Origin: Paracoccus shandongensis
GTDB lineage: Bacteria > Pseudomonadota > Alphaproteobacteria > Rhodobacterales > Rhodobacteraceae
Direction: 5' to 3'
Assembly (NCBI RefSeq): GCF_017315735.1
Contig: NZ_JAFLRK010000012.1
Location: 26,857 to 90,856 of the forward strand
Length of the DNA: 64,000 bases
The translations under genes and the position numbers were made by a program. Shown here one piece after another: positions 16,249 to 25,474 of the stretch (positions are counted from its first letter, which is position 1; the number at the start of each line of letters is the position of its first letter). The notes under the pieces were generated by a model. The model was not told the DNA's origin, searched no databases, and saw only the letters and a list, made by a program, of their open reading frames with translations.

Positions 16249-17130
16249 ATGCGGGCCAGGCAGCTAGAGGTCTTCGTGGCGGTGATGCGGGCGGGCACGA
16301 TCACTGCTGCCGCGCGGATGCTGAACATCTCGCAACCCGCGCTGTCCCAGGTGCTGCTGCACGCCGAGGACGAACTGGGCTTTCCCCTGTTCACCCGCGA
16401 AAAGGGCCGCCTGCACCCCACGCCCGAGGCCATCGAACTGCTGCCCGATGCCGAACGCCTGTTCGGCGGGCTGGAGGGGTTGCGCCGCAAGACCGCCGAC
16501 CTGCGGCAGGGGCGGGCGGGGCTGGTGCGCATCGCGGCCTCGCCCCCGCCCGCGATGTCCTTTTTGCCCGGCGTGCTGGCCGCCTATCGCCAGGCACATC
16601 CCGATATCCTAGTGCGCGCCCATGTCGCCCCGGTTGCGTCCTTGATCACCATGCTGCGCACGGGCGACGCCACCCTGGCACTGGCGCTGGACGACGCGAT
16701 GCCCCCCGATGTCGCCGTCGAGCCGCTGGGCGGCACGCGCTTCACCTGCCTTTTGCCGCCGGGCCATCCCCTTGCGGACAGCGCGGGGCTGCGCCTTGCC
16801 GACCTGCAGGACCAGGCGCTGATTTCCTATCGCGCGGCGACCCGTCCGCATCATGAACTGTCCGGGGCGGCCCGCGCCCAAGGCCTGCGGTTCGAGCCGG
16901 TGCTGGAAATCGACATGTCGATCACCGCCGTGGGCTTCGTGCAGGCGGGACTGGGGATCGCGGTCGTGGATTCTCTGCTGCCTTGGGCGCAGTTCGCGGG
17001 CATCCGCCAATGCCCGCTGCTGGACTACGCGGCCCTGCCCTTGTCGCTGCTGACGCTGGCGGGCCGCACGCTGTCGCGGGCCGAGACCCTGATGCGCGAC
17101 ACGATCCGAAAGCATAAGCCCGCCTTATAG
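16249..17130 (+). CDS. LysR family transcriptional regulator
   Basis: This 293-residue LysR regulator has an N-terminal helix-turn-helix (RQLEVFVAVMRAGTITAAAR, then MLNISQPALSQVLLHAEDEL, about residues 4-60). A periplasmic-binding-protein-like effector domain follows (about 90-290). ATG at 16249 is chosen; a GTG two codons upstream is an alternative. It is divergent from the FAD oxidase at 15056 and lies just ahead of the hydantoinase operon, so either or both may be its targets. The T-N11-A dyad lies immediately upstream. Confidence 0.87.
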   Translation: MRARQLEVFVAVMRAGTITAAARMLNISQPALSQVLLHAEDELGFPLFTREKGRLHPTPEAIELLPDAERLFGGLEGLRRKTADLRQGRAGLVRIAASPPPAMSFLPGVLAAYRQAHPDILVRAHVAPVASLITMLRTGDATLALALDDAMPPDVAVEPLGGTRFTCLLPPGHPLADSAGLRLADLQDQALISYRAATRPHHELSGAARAQGLRFEPVLEIDMSITAVGFVQAGLGIAVVDSLLPWAQFAGIRQCPLLDYAALPLSLLTLAGRTLSRAETLMRDTIRKHKPAL

Positions 17131-17206
17131 CGTGCGCTGCATTGCGTCTTGGACGCGGGCCGCCCGGTCTGGTTCCATCGCCCCGATCATCGAAGCGAGG
17201 GGCAGC

Positions 17207-19240
17207 ATGGACGAGACCGTCACGGACTGGAAGATCGGCGTCGATATCGGCGGCACCTTCATGGATTTCTGCGCGCTGGAGGCTGTGACGGGCCGCGTCG
17301 CCTCGCTCAAGGTGCTGACCACGCCCGACGATCCCGGCGCCGAACTGCTGGAAGGCCTGCGCCTGCTGGCCGAGCGCGAGGGGCTGGCTCCCAAAGCGGT
17401 CAGCCGCTTTGTTCACGGCACCACCGTCGGCATCAACACCATCATCCAGCGCAAGGGCGCGCGCCTGGCGCTGATCACCAATGCGGGCTTCGAGGATGTG
17501 ATCGAGCTCGCCCGCCTGCGGATGCCTCAGATGTATTCGCTGTTCTGCCACCGCCCCGACCCGTTGGTCCCGCGCAACATGGTGTTCGGCATCCCCGCCC
17601 GGATGCGCGCCGACGGCCGCCAGACGGTTGCTCCCGATGACGCCGCCATCGCTGATGCGGTCAGCAGCGCGAAGGCGGCGGGGGCCGAAGGGGTGATCGT
17701 CGCGCTGCTGCATTCCTGGCGCGACGGTTCGCAGGAAACCGCCGTCAAGGCGCGGATCGAGGCGCTGGCCCCCGACCTGTTCGTCTTCGCCTCGTCCGAG
17801 GTCTGGCCGGTGATCCGCGAATACGAACGCACCTCGACCGCGATCCTGAACGGCTATGTCCATCCGCGCGTCGCGGGCTATCTGGCGGCGCTGGAATCGC
17901 GGCTGGCGGGGCAGGGGGTGCCGGCCCGCGCCATGCTGACGAAATCGAACGGCGGGCTGATGACGGCGACCGAGGGGCGGCGCGATTGCGTGTCGATGCT
18001 GCTGTCGGGCACCGCCTCCGGCGTGATCGGCGCAAGCTGGCTGGCGCGGCAGGCGGGCGAGGATCGTGTCCTGACGCTGGACATCGGTGGTACCTCGGCC
18101 GATTTCGCGCTGATCGTGGACGGGCAGGTGCAGTTCGGATCAGACGAGCTGATCGGGGAATTTCCGCTGCACATTCCGTCTGTGTCGGTCAGTTCCATCG
18201 GCATCGGCGGGGGGTCCATCGCCAGCGTGGACGCGCAGGGCGTCTTGCGCGTCGGGCCTGAATCGGCGGGGTCGAACCCCGGCCCGGCCTGCTATGGGCG
18301 CGGCGGGGTCCGGCCCACGGTGACGGACGCGATGGCCGTCTGCGGCTGGCTGGGCCACAGCCAGATGGCTTACGGCCAGTTGCGGATGGACGTGGCCTTG
18401 GCCCGGCAGGCGGTCGGCGCGCTGGCCGCCCAGCTTGGCCGTTCGCCCGAGGAGACGGCGCAGGCGATCATCGACATCGCCATTTCCGAGATGTTCGTCG
18501 AGGTCGAGAAACTCAGTTCCCGCGCGGGCGTCGATCTGCGGGACTTCGCGCTGATGCCCTTCGGCGGCGGCGGGCCGATGCTGGGGGCCTTTCTCGCGCG
18601 CGAGCTGGGGATGAGCCGCGTGATCGCCCCGCGCCGTCCAGGCGTGGTGTCCGCGCTTGGCGGGCTGGTGTCGGACCTGCGCGGCGATTTCATCCGCACG
18701 GTCTTTGCCGACCTGGGCGCGGATCTGACAGCACCCTTCCAGGCGCTGACCCGGGACGGGCGCGCCTGGCTGACAGCCCAGGGCCATCACGGTGCGGCCG
18801 ACCTGCGCCTGTCCGCCGACATGCGCTACAGGGGCCAAAGCTACGAGATCGAGGTCGATCTGGAACCCGCCTGGCTCACCGATCCCGCGCGCATCGCGGC
18901 AGCCTTCCATGCCACGCATCGCCGCATCTACGACTTCGACGACCCCGAGGGCCGGATCGAGATCGTGAACCTGCGCCTGTCCGCCATCGGCGCGGGTCCG
19001 AAGCCCGAGTTCCCGGTGGAAACCGGCGATCCCGCCCCCGCCGCGCCTTCGCGCCATGTGCCGGTGCATATGGGCGCTTGGGCGGACGTGCCACTCTATG
19101 ACCGCGCCGACCTGACGGGTGGCGCGACCTTCCACGGCCCCGCCATCGTCGCGCAGGAGGACACGACCTTCGCCATCCCCGAAGGCGCCACGGCCCGCGT
19201 GGACGACCACCTCAACATCCACCTGAGCTTCGCGGAGTAA
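17207..19240 (+). CDS. hyuA: Hydantoinase/oxoprolinase subunit A (HyuA-like)
   Basis: This 677-residue ATP-dependent hydantoinase/5-oxoprolinase alpha subunit is homologous to HyuA and acetone-carboxylase beta chains. It shows the sugar-kinase/HSP70-type nucleotide fold: WKIGVDIGGTFMDFCALE at the N-terminus, HGTTVGINTIIQRKGAR, TLDIGGTSADFALI and FGGGGPMLGAFLARELG. The complex uses ATP to open a cyclic amide such as N-methylhydantoin or 5-oxoproline. GAGGGG precedes the ATG at 17207; in-frame codons upstream add no conserved sequence. The gene leads into hyuB after 5 bp, so the two subunits are made together. Confidence 0.88.
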   Translation: MDETVTDWKIGVDIGGTFMDFCALEAVTGRVASLKVLTTPDDPGAELLEGLRLLAEREGLAPKAVSRFVHGTTVGINTIIQRKGARLALITNAGFEDVIELARLRMPQMYSLFCHRPDPLVPRNMVFGIPARMRADGRQTVAPDDAAIADAVSSAKAAGAEGVIVALLHSWRDGSQETAVKARIEALAPDLFVFASSEVWPVIREYERTSTAILNGYVHPRVAGYLAALESRLAGQGVPARAMLTKSNGGLMTATEGRRDCVSMLLSGTASGVIGASWLARQAGEDRVLTLDIGGTSADFALIVDGQVQFGSDELIGEFPLHIPSVSVSSIGIGGGSIASVDAQGVLRVGPESAGSNPGPACYGRGGVRPTVTDAMAVCGWLGHSQMAYGQLRMDVALARQAVGALAAQLGRSPEETAQAIIDIAISEMFVEVEKLSSRAGVDLRDFALMPFGGGGPMLGAFLARELGMSRVIAPRRPGVVSALGGLVSDLRGDFIRTVFADLGADLTAPFQALTRDGRAWLTAQGHHGAADLRLSADMRYRGQSYEIEVDLEPAWLTDPARIAAAFHATHRRIYDFDDPEGRIEIVNLRLSAIGAGPKPEFPVETGDPAPAAPSRHVPVHMGAWADVPLYDRADLTGGATFHGPAIVAQEDTTFAIPEGATARVDDHLNIHLSFAE

Positions 19241-19245
19241 GGCCC

Positions 19246-21213
19246 ATGTTCGACACGATGACTCTGCAAGTCCTGGCCAACCACGCCCGCGCGGCGGCCG
19301 AGAACATGGCCCATACGCTGCACCGCACCGCCCATTCCGCCTTTGTCAAGGAAACCCAGGACTTCACCGTCATGCTGATGGATCGCGCGGGCGACACCTT
19401 CGCCGTGCCGATGGACCTGGGCGCGACCTGGTATCCGGGGCTGACCTATGGCCGGGCCATCGCGATGGTGGATGATTACCGCCCCGGCGACGTGGCCTTC
19501 ACCAACGATCCCTATTCCGGCCATGTCGCAACCCATGCCCCCGACACCCACCTGTGGAAGCCGGTCTTTGCCGACGGAGAGATCGTCGCCTGGACCGGCG
19601 GGCATATCCACAACACCGACATGGGGGGCGCGGTGCCTGCCTCGCTGTCGCGGTCGTTGACCGAGATCCACCAGGAAGGCATCCGCTTCCCGCCGATGAA
19701 GCTGGTCCGCGAAGGCGTCTTTGACGAACAGATCCTGCGGATCATGCAGACCAACGTGCGCAAGCCCGCACTGAACATCGGCGACATCAAGGCCCTGGTC
19801 GGCGCGCTGAACACCGGGGAACGCAAGGTACACGGGATGATCGCGCGCTTCGGCAAGGCGGGCTTCGTGCAAGGCGTCGCCGCGCTGAAGGACCAGGCCG
19901 AGGCGCAGGCCCGCGACATCCTGCGCGCCATCCCGGATGGCGACTACCGCTTCGCGGACTATGCCGACGAGGACAGCGACCAGGCCAATCCCTGCCGCCT
20001 GAACCTGACGCTGAGGATCCGGTGCGACAGCGCGGTTCTGGATTTCACCGGATCGGACCCGCAGCTTGGCAGTTCGCTGAACGTGCCCTCGGGCGGGGAT
20101 CCGCGCCATACCATGCTGCTGGTGGGGGTGTATTATGTCCTTTATACGCTGAACCCCCGCATCCTGCTGAACACCGGGCTGACGCGGCCCTTCACCTGCA
20201 TCGCGCCGGAAGGGACCGTGCTAAACCCGGTCGCCCCCGCCGCCGTGGGGATGCGGTCGCTGACCTGCGCGCGGCTGCGCTCGGTGATCTTCGGGGCGTT
20301 CAGCCAGGCCATCCCCGACCGGATGCCCGCCGCGCCTGCCGGAAACAACTGCATCGTCAACGTGATGACGCGGGACGAGCGCACGGCACGGACCGTCATC
20401 GCCGCGGTGAACCCGGTCGTGGGCGGCGGCGGCGGGATGCCCTGGCGCGACGGCACCAACGGATCGGGCGCGGACGCGGCCTATCTGAAGAACACCCCCA
20501 TCGAGATCACCGAGACCGAAGTGCCCGTCGAATTCGTCCGCTATGGCCTCGCGCCCGACAGCGGCGGGGCGGGCCGCTGGCGCGGCGGGCTGGCGACCGA
20601 GATGGCCTTCCGCGTCTTCGCCCCCGACACCCGCATCACCGCCCGCAACCGCGACCGCAGCGTCTTCCGCCCCTGGGGGATCCTGGGCGGCAAGGCGGCA
20701 GGCTTGGCCCAGATGGTCTTGAACCCCGGCACGCCCGAAGAACGGCAGACGGGCTCCGCCGATACCGCGATCCTGGGGCCGGGCGACGTGCTGCTGGTCC
20801 GGTCTGCCGGCGGCGGTGGGCGCGGCAATCCGTTAGAACGCGAGGTCTGGCGGGTCGAACAGGACGTGGCGCGCGGCTATGTCTCGACCGATGCGGCGCG
20901 GCGCGATTATGGCGTGGTCGTGGGCGATCCGCAGGCAACGGCGGCGCTGCGCGCGCAGGCGGTGGCGCACAAGGGGCATTTCCATTTCGGCCCCGAGCGC
21001 GACGGCTACGAGGCCCGCTGGACCCCCGCCGCCTATGATGCGCTGACAGCGATCCTGGCGGCGCTGCCGATCCACTGGCGCTTCTTCGCCAAGACCGAGA
21101 TCTTCCGCCGCATGGACGGCAACGGCCCCGAGGCCGTCCACCGGGCGTTTGAGGCCGTCTGCGCGCGCTTCCCCGACCTGCCGCGCCCGGCCTTGGCGCA
21201 GGCCGCCGAATGA
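19246..21213 (+). CDS. hyuB: Hydantoinase/oxoprolinase subunit B (HyuB-like)
   Basis: This 655-residue HyuB-family subunit pairs with HyuA in ATP-dependent cyclic-amide hydrolysis. Family segments include the start DTMTLQVLANHARAAAENMA, DVAFTNDPYSGHVATHAPD, NVPSGGDPRHTMLLVGVYYV, and GGGGRGNPLEREVWRVEQDV near the C-terminus. It is longer than many HyuB chains because of a C-terminal extension of about 70 residues after the conserved GNPLERE segment (KGHFHFGPERDGYEARWTPA and following). The stop overlaps the next start (ATGA), linking the hydantoinase to the [2Fe-2S]/flavoprotein pair. Confidence 0.87.
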   Translation: MFDTMTLQVLANHARAAAENMAHTLHRTAHSAFVKETQDFTVMLMDRAGDTFAVPMDLGATWYPGLTYGRAIAMVDDYRPGDVAFTNDPYSGHVATHAPDTHLWKPVFADGEIVAWTGGHIHNTDMGGAVPASLSRSLTEIHQEGIRFPPMKLVREGVFDEQILRIMQTNVRKPALNIGDIKALVGALNTGERKVHGMIARFGKAGFVQGVAALKDQAEAQARDILRAIPDGDYRFADYADEDSDQANPCRLNLTLRIRCDSAVLDFTGSDPQLGSSLNVPSGGDPRHTMLLVGVYYVLYTLNPRILLNTGLTRPFTCIAPEGTVLNPVAPAAVGMRSLTCARLRSVIFGAFSQAIPDRMPAAPAGNNCIVNVMTRDERTARTVIAAVNPVVGGGGGMPWRDGTNGSGADAAYLKNTPIEITETEVPVEFVRYGLAPDSGGAGRWRGGLATEMAFRVFAPDTRITARNRDRSVFRPWGILGGKAAGLAQMVLNPGTPEERQTGSADTAILGPGDVLLVRSAGGGGRGNPLEREVWRVEQDVARGYVSTDAARRDYGVVVGDPQATAALRAQAVAHKGHFHFGPERDGYEARWTPAAYDALTAILAALPIHWRFFAKTEIFRRMDGNGPEAVHRAFEAVCARFPDLPRPALAQAAE

Positions 21214-21509
21214 CCGGGCAACTGGTCCGGCTGGCCGAGACGGATCGCGCCCCGGTCGCGTTCCGCCTTGATGGGCGGGACATGACCGGCCTTCAGGGTG
21301 ACACGGTGCTGACGGCGATCCTGACGGGCGCGGACTCGCTGCGCCCGGCGGAATTTGGCCCCGAACGGCGCGCGGGTTTCTGCCTGATGGGCGCCTGCCA
21401 GGACTGCTGGATCTGGGCCGAGGACGGGGTGCGCCTGCGCGCCTGCTCGACGCCCCTCGCACCAGGGATGCGGCTGCTATCCGAGGCGCCGGACGGGTGG
21501 CCCGCATGA
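21210..21509 (+). CDS. Small [2Fe-2S] protein, HcnA/opine-oxidase gamma-like
   Basis: This 99-residue ferredoxin-like subunit has cysteines in CLMGACQDCW and a later CSTPL, the plant-type [2Fe-2S] pattern seen in HcnA and small subunits of opine/sarcosine-type dehydrogenases. The N-terminal half carries the beta-grasp signature FRLDGRDMTGLQGDTVLTAI. It starts with an ATGA overlap on hyuB and ends with an ATGA overlap on the flavoprotein. It likely carries electrons within a membrane-associated or soluble heterotrimeric amine dehydrogenase. Confidence 0.82.
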   Translation: MTGQLVRLAETDRAPVAFRLDGRDMTGLQGDTVLTAILTGADSLRPAEFGPERRAGFCLMGACQDCWIWAEDGVRLRACSTPLAPGMRLLSEAPDGWPA

Positions 21510-22831
21510 CCCGCGTGCTGGTCGTGGGAGCCGGGCCTGCGGGCATCCGCGCGGCGGAACGGCTGGTGCGGGCGGGGTTGCGGCCCATTGTCGTGGACGA
21601 AGGCGCGCGGGCCGGTGGCCAGATCTATCGCCGCCCGCCCGAGGGGTTTTCTCGCCCGCCCGAAAAGCTATATGGGTCCGAGGCCGGGAAGGCGCGGGCG
21701 CTGCACGCGGTTTTTGATGCCATGGTGGCGTCGGGGCAGGTGGACCATCGCCCGCAAGCTTCCGTCCATGCGATCCGCGACGGGGTGGCGCATGTGGGTG
21801 CGCAGCGGATCGCCCATGATCGTCTGATCTTGGCGACGGGGGCGACCGACCGGCTGGTTCCGGTCGAGGGCTGGCAGCGGGCAGGGGTCTTTACCCTGGG
21901 GGCCGCGCAGATCGCGCTGAAGGCGCAGGGCGTGGCGATCGGGCGGCGGATCGTGCTGGCGGGGTCCGGGCCGCTGCTGACCTTGGTCGCAACGCAGCTT
22001 CTGGCGGCGGGCGCGGGGGTGGCGGCGGTACTGGACACCGCGACCCTGGCCCAGCAGGCGGGCGGCGGCGGCGGCATGGCGCTGGCGCGGCCCGCCGTGA
22101 CGGCACGCGGCTTGGCGATGCGCGCGAGGCTCGGGCGGCTTTATCACGCGGGCGTCCGGCTGGATCGGATCGCGGAGGATGCCGTGCATTGGCGCGATGC
22201 CAAGGGCCAGGCGCAGGTCACGCCCTGCGATGCGGTGGCGCTTGGCTGGCACCTGCGGGCGGAAACGCAACTGGCCGATCTGGCAGGCGCGCGGTTTGCG
22301 TGGTCGGACACCTGGGCGCAATGGCTGCCGGTGGCGGACCCGATGGGCCGCGCGGGGCCGGGCCTCTATCTGGCGGGCGACGGGTTGCGCATCCTGGGGG
22401 CGGATAGCGCGGAAACGGCGGGCGCACTGGCCGCCAATGCCTGCCTCAACGATCTTGGCACCGCCACGCCCGACACGCCGCGCCTGCTGCGCCGCGCCCG
22501 GCGGATGCACCGCTTTGCCGCCGCCATGGCGCAGGCCTTTCCCTGGCCCGGTGTGCCGCTGGACGCGCTGCCCGATACGGCGGTCCTGTGCCGCTGTGAG
22601 GGCATCACGGTCGGGCAAATGCGCGCTGCAGCCGACCATGGCGGGGCCGAGGCCAACCGCGTGAAATCCCTGGGCCGCATCGGCATGGGGCGTTGCCAGG
22701 GCCGCTATTGCCAGCTTGCCGCCGCCGACCTGATCGCCCGCCATGCAGGCCTTGCCCCGCAGGCCGTGGGCCGCTTGCGCGGCCAGCCCCCGGCGCGCCC
22801 GGTGCCCATCGACGCGCTTCTGGAAGACTGA
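21506..22831 (+). CDS. FAD/NAD(P)-binding oxidoreductase, HcnB/OoxA-like
   Basis: This 441-residue flavoprotein belongs to the HcnB/opine oxidase subunit A family. An N-terminal FAD Rossmann loop VVGAGPAGIRAAERLVRAG is followed by GARAGGQIYRRPPEG and a second nucleotide-binding region IVLAGSGPLL. A C-terminal BFD-like [2Fe-2S] domain has cysteines in LCRCEG and GRCQGRYCQ. ATG at 21506 overlaps the upstream stop; a GTG at 21497 would add three residues. With the small ferredoxin it forms two of three subunits of an HcnABC-type amine dehydrogenase. The third, DAO-like, subunit is not adjacent but may be encoded at 15056 or 13728. Confidence 0.85.
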   Translation: MTRVLVVGAGPAGIRAAERLVRAGLRPIVVDEGARAGGQIYRRPPEGFSRPPEKLYGSEAGKARALHAVFDAMVASGQVDHRPQASVHAIRDGVAHVGAQRIAHDRLILATGATDRLVPVEGWQRAGVFTLGAAQIALKAQGVAIGRRIVLAGSGPLLTLVATQLLAAGAGVAAVLDTATLAQQAGGGGGMALARPAVTARGLAMRARLGRLYHAGVRLDRIAEDAVHWRDAKGQAQVTPCDAVALGWHLRAETQLADLAGARFAWSDTWAQWLPVADPMGRAGPGLYLAGDGLRILGADSAETAGALAANACLNDLGTATPDTPRLLRRARRMHRFAAAMAQAFPWPGVPLDALPDTAVLCRCEGITVGQMRAAADHGGAEANRVKSLGRIGMGRCQGRYCQLAAADLIARHAGLAPQAVGRLRGQPPARPVPIDALLED

Positions 22832-22946
22832 CGGCATAATCTTCCGCCCAAGCGCCCCGCACGGCGGTTTCTGCCGCCGCGCGCGCCCCTTCGGCACCTT
22901 CCGCTTTGCCCCCCGCGCCACCCTTGCCCCACCAGCCGAGGATGCC

Positions 22947-24410
22947 ATGACATTCGCCTTCGACCCCCTGTCCCTGACCCTGCCGCAAGGCCATTTCATC
23001 GACGGCGCTTATGTTCAGGGCCGCCCGCAGATCGAGGTGCGCGCGCCCTCATCGGGCCAGGTGATCGGCCATATCCCGGTGGCCGATGCGGCGATGGTGG
23101 ACCGGGCGGTGACGGCGGCGCGGCAGGCGCTGGCGGCCTCTGGCTGGGCGGGCCTTCACCCCCGCGACCGCCTGCGCGCGCTGCACCGATGGGCCGACCT
23201 GATCGAGGCCGACGCCCTGACGCTGGCCCGGCTGGAAGCCGTCTGTTCGTCCCGCCCCGTGGCGCAGGCCGTCACGGGCGACGTGGCGGTGACGGCGGAT
23301 CAGATCCGCTTCTTCGCCGAATTCGCCGACAAGGAGGGCGGCGACCTGGTGCCGACCGCCGAGGGCAGCTTCGGTTATATCGCCGCCGAACCTTACGGCG
23401 TCGTGGGGGCCATCGCGCCCTGGAACTTTCCGATCTCGATGGCGGGCTGGAAGATCGCCCCGGCCTTGGCGGCAGGAAATGCCGTGGTGCTGAAACCGTC
23501 CGAGATGACACCCTGGTCCACGCTCTACATGGCGGAACTGGCAGTGCGGGCGGGCATCCCGGCGGGGCTGGTCAACATCGTGCTGGGCGACGGGCCGACG
23601 ACAGGGGCGGCGATCACCGGCCATCCCGGCATCGACAAGGTCAGCTTCACCGGATCCACCCGCGCGGGCGCCGCGATCATGGAGAATATCGCGCGCACCG
23701 GCATCAAGCCCATGACGCTGGAGCTGGGCGGGAAAAGCCCGATGCTGGTCTTCGACGATGCCGACCTGGATATGACCACCGATTGCCTTGAACGCGGCAT
23801 CCTGCCCAATGCGGGCCAGTTCTGCGTGGCCGGATCCCGCATCATCGTGCAGCGCGGTATCGCGGACGCCTTGGCCGAACGCCTGGGCAGCCGCTTTGCC
23901 AAGCCACGGCCCGCGCCGACCTGGGCCGAGGAACCGGGCTTCTCGCCCATCATTTCGGAACCGCAGCTGCGGCGCATCGACGGAATCGTGCAGGCCGCCC
24001 GCGCGCAGGGGGCCGAGATCCTGACCGGCGGCGCGCGCTTCGACCGCAAGGGCAGCTTCTACCGGCCGACCCTGATCGCTGGTGTCACCGCCGACAACCC
24101 CGCCGTGACCGAGGAAATCTTCGGCCCCGTCGCCACCTTCCAGACCTTCGACACCGAGGACGAGGGGCTGGCCCTGGCCCGCCACCCGACCTATGGATTG
24201 TGCGCCGGGCTGTTCACCCGCGACCTGTCCCGCGCGCTGTGCCTGACCCGGCGGCTGGAGGCGGGGACCGTCTGGGTCAACCGCTATGGCCGGTCGCGCG
24301 ACCATATCCTGCCGACCGGCGGCTGGAAGGCGTCCGGGCTTGGCAAGGATCTGGGGCGCGAGGCATTTGCCGCGAACCGCCGCACGAAATCGGTGCTGAT
24401 CGACATCTGA
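22947..24410 (+). CDS. Aldehyde dehydrogenase, NAD(P)-dependent
   Basis: This 487-residue ALDH-superfamily enzyme is built as usual. EPYGVVGAIAPWNFPISMAG carries the catalytic Asn region. KVSFTGSTRAGAAIM is the cofactor loop, TLELGGKSP holds the general-base Glu, and AGQFCVAGSR holds the nucleophilic Cys. It oxidises an aldehyde released in this pathway to the acid. A 115-bp gap with a CGGCGG/CCGCCG hairpin separates it from the HcnB-like gene, while the tartrate dehydrogenase gene follows after 11 bp. Compared with the second ALDH at 25471 it lacks gabD-like signatures and is probably a distinct specificity. Confidence 0.87.
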   Translation: MTFAFDPLSLTLPQGHFIDGAYVQGRPQIEVRAPSSGQVIGHIPVADAAMVDRAVTAARQALAASGWAGLHPRDRLRALHRWADLIEADALTLARLEAVCSSRPVAQAVTGDVAVTADQIRFFAEFADKEGGDLVPTAEGSFGYIAAEPYGVVGAIAPWNFPISMAGWKIAPALAAGNAVVLKPSEMTPWSTLYMAELAVRAGIPAGLVNIVLGDGPTTGAAITGHPGIDKVSFTGSTRAGAAIMENIARTGIKPMTLELGGKSPMLVFDDADLDMTTDCLERGILPNAGQFCVAGSRIIVQRGIADALAERLGSRFAKPRPAPTWAEEPGFSPIISEPQLRRIDGIVQAARAQGAEILTGGARFDRKGSFYRPTLIAGVTADNPAVTEEIFGPVATFQTFDTEDEGLALARHPTYGLCAGLFTRDLSRALCLTRRLEAGTVWVNRYGRSRDHILPTGGWKASGLGKDLGREAFAANRRTKSVLIDI

Positions 24411-24421
24411 AGGAGAAGACA

Positions 24422-25474
24422 ATGACCGCCCACAAGATCGCACTGATCCCCGGCGACGGCATCGGGGTCGATGTGACCGAGGCCACGATGCAGGTGCTGG
24501 ACGCCGCCGCCGCCCGCTTCGGCTTCACGCTGGAACCGACCCGCTTCGACTGGTCCTGCGAGACCTATCTGGCCACGGGGCGCATGATGCCCGAGGACGG
24601 GATCGACCAGCTGCGCCCCTTCGACGCGATCTATCTGGGCGCGGTCGGCTGGCCCGCCACGGTGCCGGATTCAGTGTCGCTGCATGGCTTGCTGCTGCCG
24701 ATCCGCAAGGCCTTCGACCAATATGCCAACATCCGCCCGCATCGCCTGCTGCCCGGCGTGGAGGGCCCGCTGCGGGCTGACGCCTTCGACATTCTCTGCA
24801 TCCGCGAGAACACCGAGGGCGAATATTCCGGCGCGGGCGGCCGCGTCCACCAGGGCCGCGACAACGAGGTCGCGACGGAGGTCGCCATCTTCACCCGCAA
24901 GGGGGTCGAGCGCATCATCCGCTTCGGATTTGCGCAGGCGCGGGCACGCAGGAAGCACCTCACCTCGGTCACGAAGTCGAATGCGCAAAAATACTCGATG
25001 GTCTTCTGGGACGAGGTGACGCAGCAGGTTGCCGCAGAATATCCCGATGTCACCGTCAGCCATATGCATATCGACGCCATGGCCGCCAAGATGGTGATGG
25101 CGCCGGGGGATCTGGATGTAGTCGTGGCCTCGAACCTGTTCGGCGACATCCTGACCGACCTGGGCGCGGCGATCCAGGGGGGGTTGGGCTTCGCGGCATC
25201 CGCCAACATCTGCCCCGACCGCAGCGGGCCGTCGATGTTCGAGCCTGTCCACGGATCGGCCCCCGACATTGCGGGCAAGAACATCGCCAACCCCATTGCC
25301 GCGATCTGGTCGGGGGCGATGATGCTGGACCACCTGGGCGAAAAGCCCGCTGCCGATGCGGTGCTGGCCGCCGTTGAGGCCGCCACCGCCAAGGGCATCG
25401 GCATCCGCCCCGGCTCGCACGGCACCGATGCCATCACCGCCGCCATCCTGTCCGCGCTGGAGGACCGCGCATGA
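24422..25474 (+). CDS. ttuC: Tartrate dehydrogenase/decarboxylase-like, isocitrate/isopropylmalate dehydrogenase family
   Basis: This 350-residue beta-decarboxylating dehydrogenase is of the TtuC/TDH branch. It begins KIALIPGDGIGVDVTEATMQ. Substrate and metal motifs follow: RENTEGEYSGAGGRVHQG, HMHIDAMAAKMVM, SNLFGDILTDLGAAIQGGLG and FEPVHGSAPDIAGKNIANP. The family oxidises D-malate, tartrate or 3-substituted malates with NAD. AAGGAGAAGACA precedes the ATG, and the last bases overlap gabD (ATGA). It sits between two aldehyde dehydrogenases, so the operon likely channels an aldehyde to a hydroxyacid or dicarboxylate. Confidence 0.85.
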   Translation: MTAHKIALIPGDGIGVDVTEATMQVLDAAAARFGFTLEPTRFDWSCETYLATGRMMPEDGIDQLRPFDAIYLGAVGWPATVPDSVSLHGLLLPIRKAFDQYANIRPHRLLPGVEGPLRADAFDILCIRENTEGEYSGAGGRVHQGRDNEVATEVAIFTRKGVERIIRFGFAQARARRKHLTSVTKSNAQKYSMVFWDEVTQQVAAEYPDVTVSHMHIDAMAAKMVMAPGDLDVVVASNLFGDILTDLGAAIQGGLGFAASANICPDRSGPSMFEPVHGSAPDIAGKNIANPIAAIWSGAMMLDHLGEKPAADAVLAAVEAATAKGIGIRPGSHGTDAITAAILSALEDRA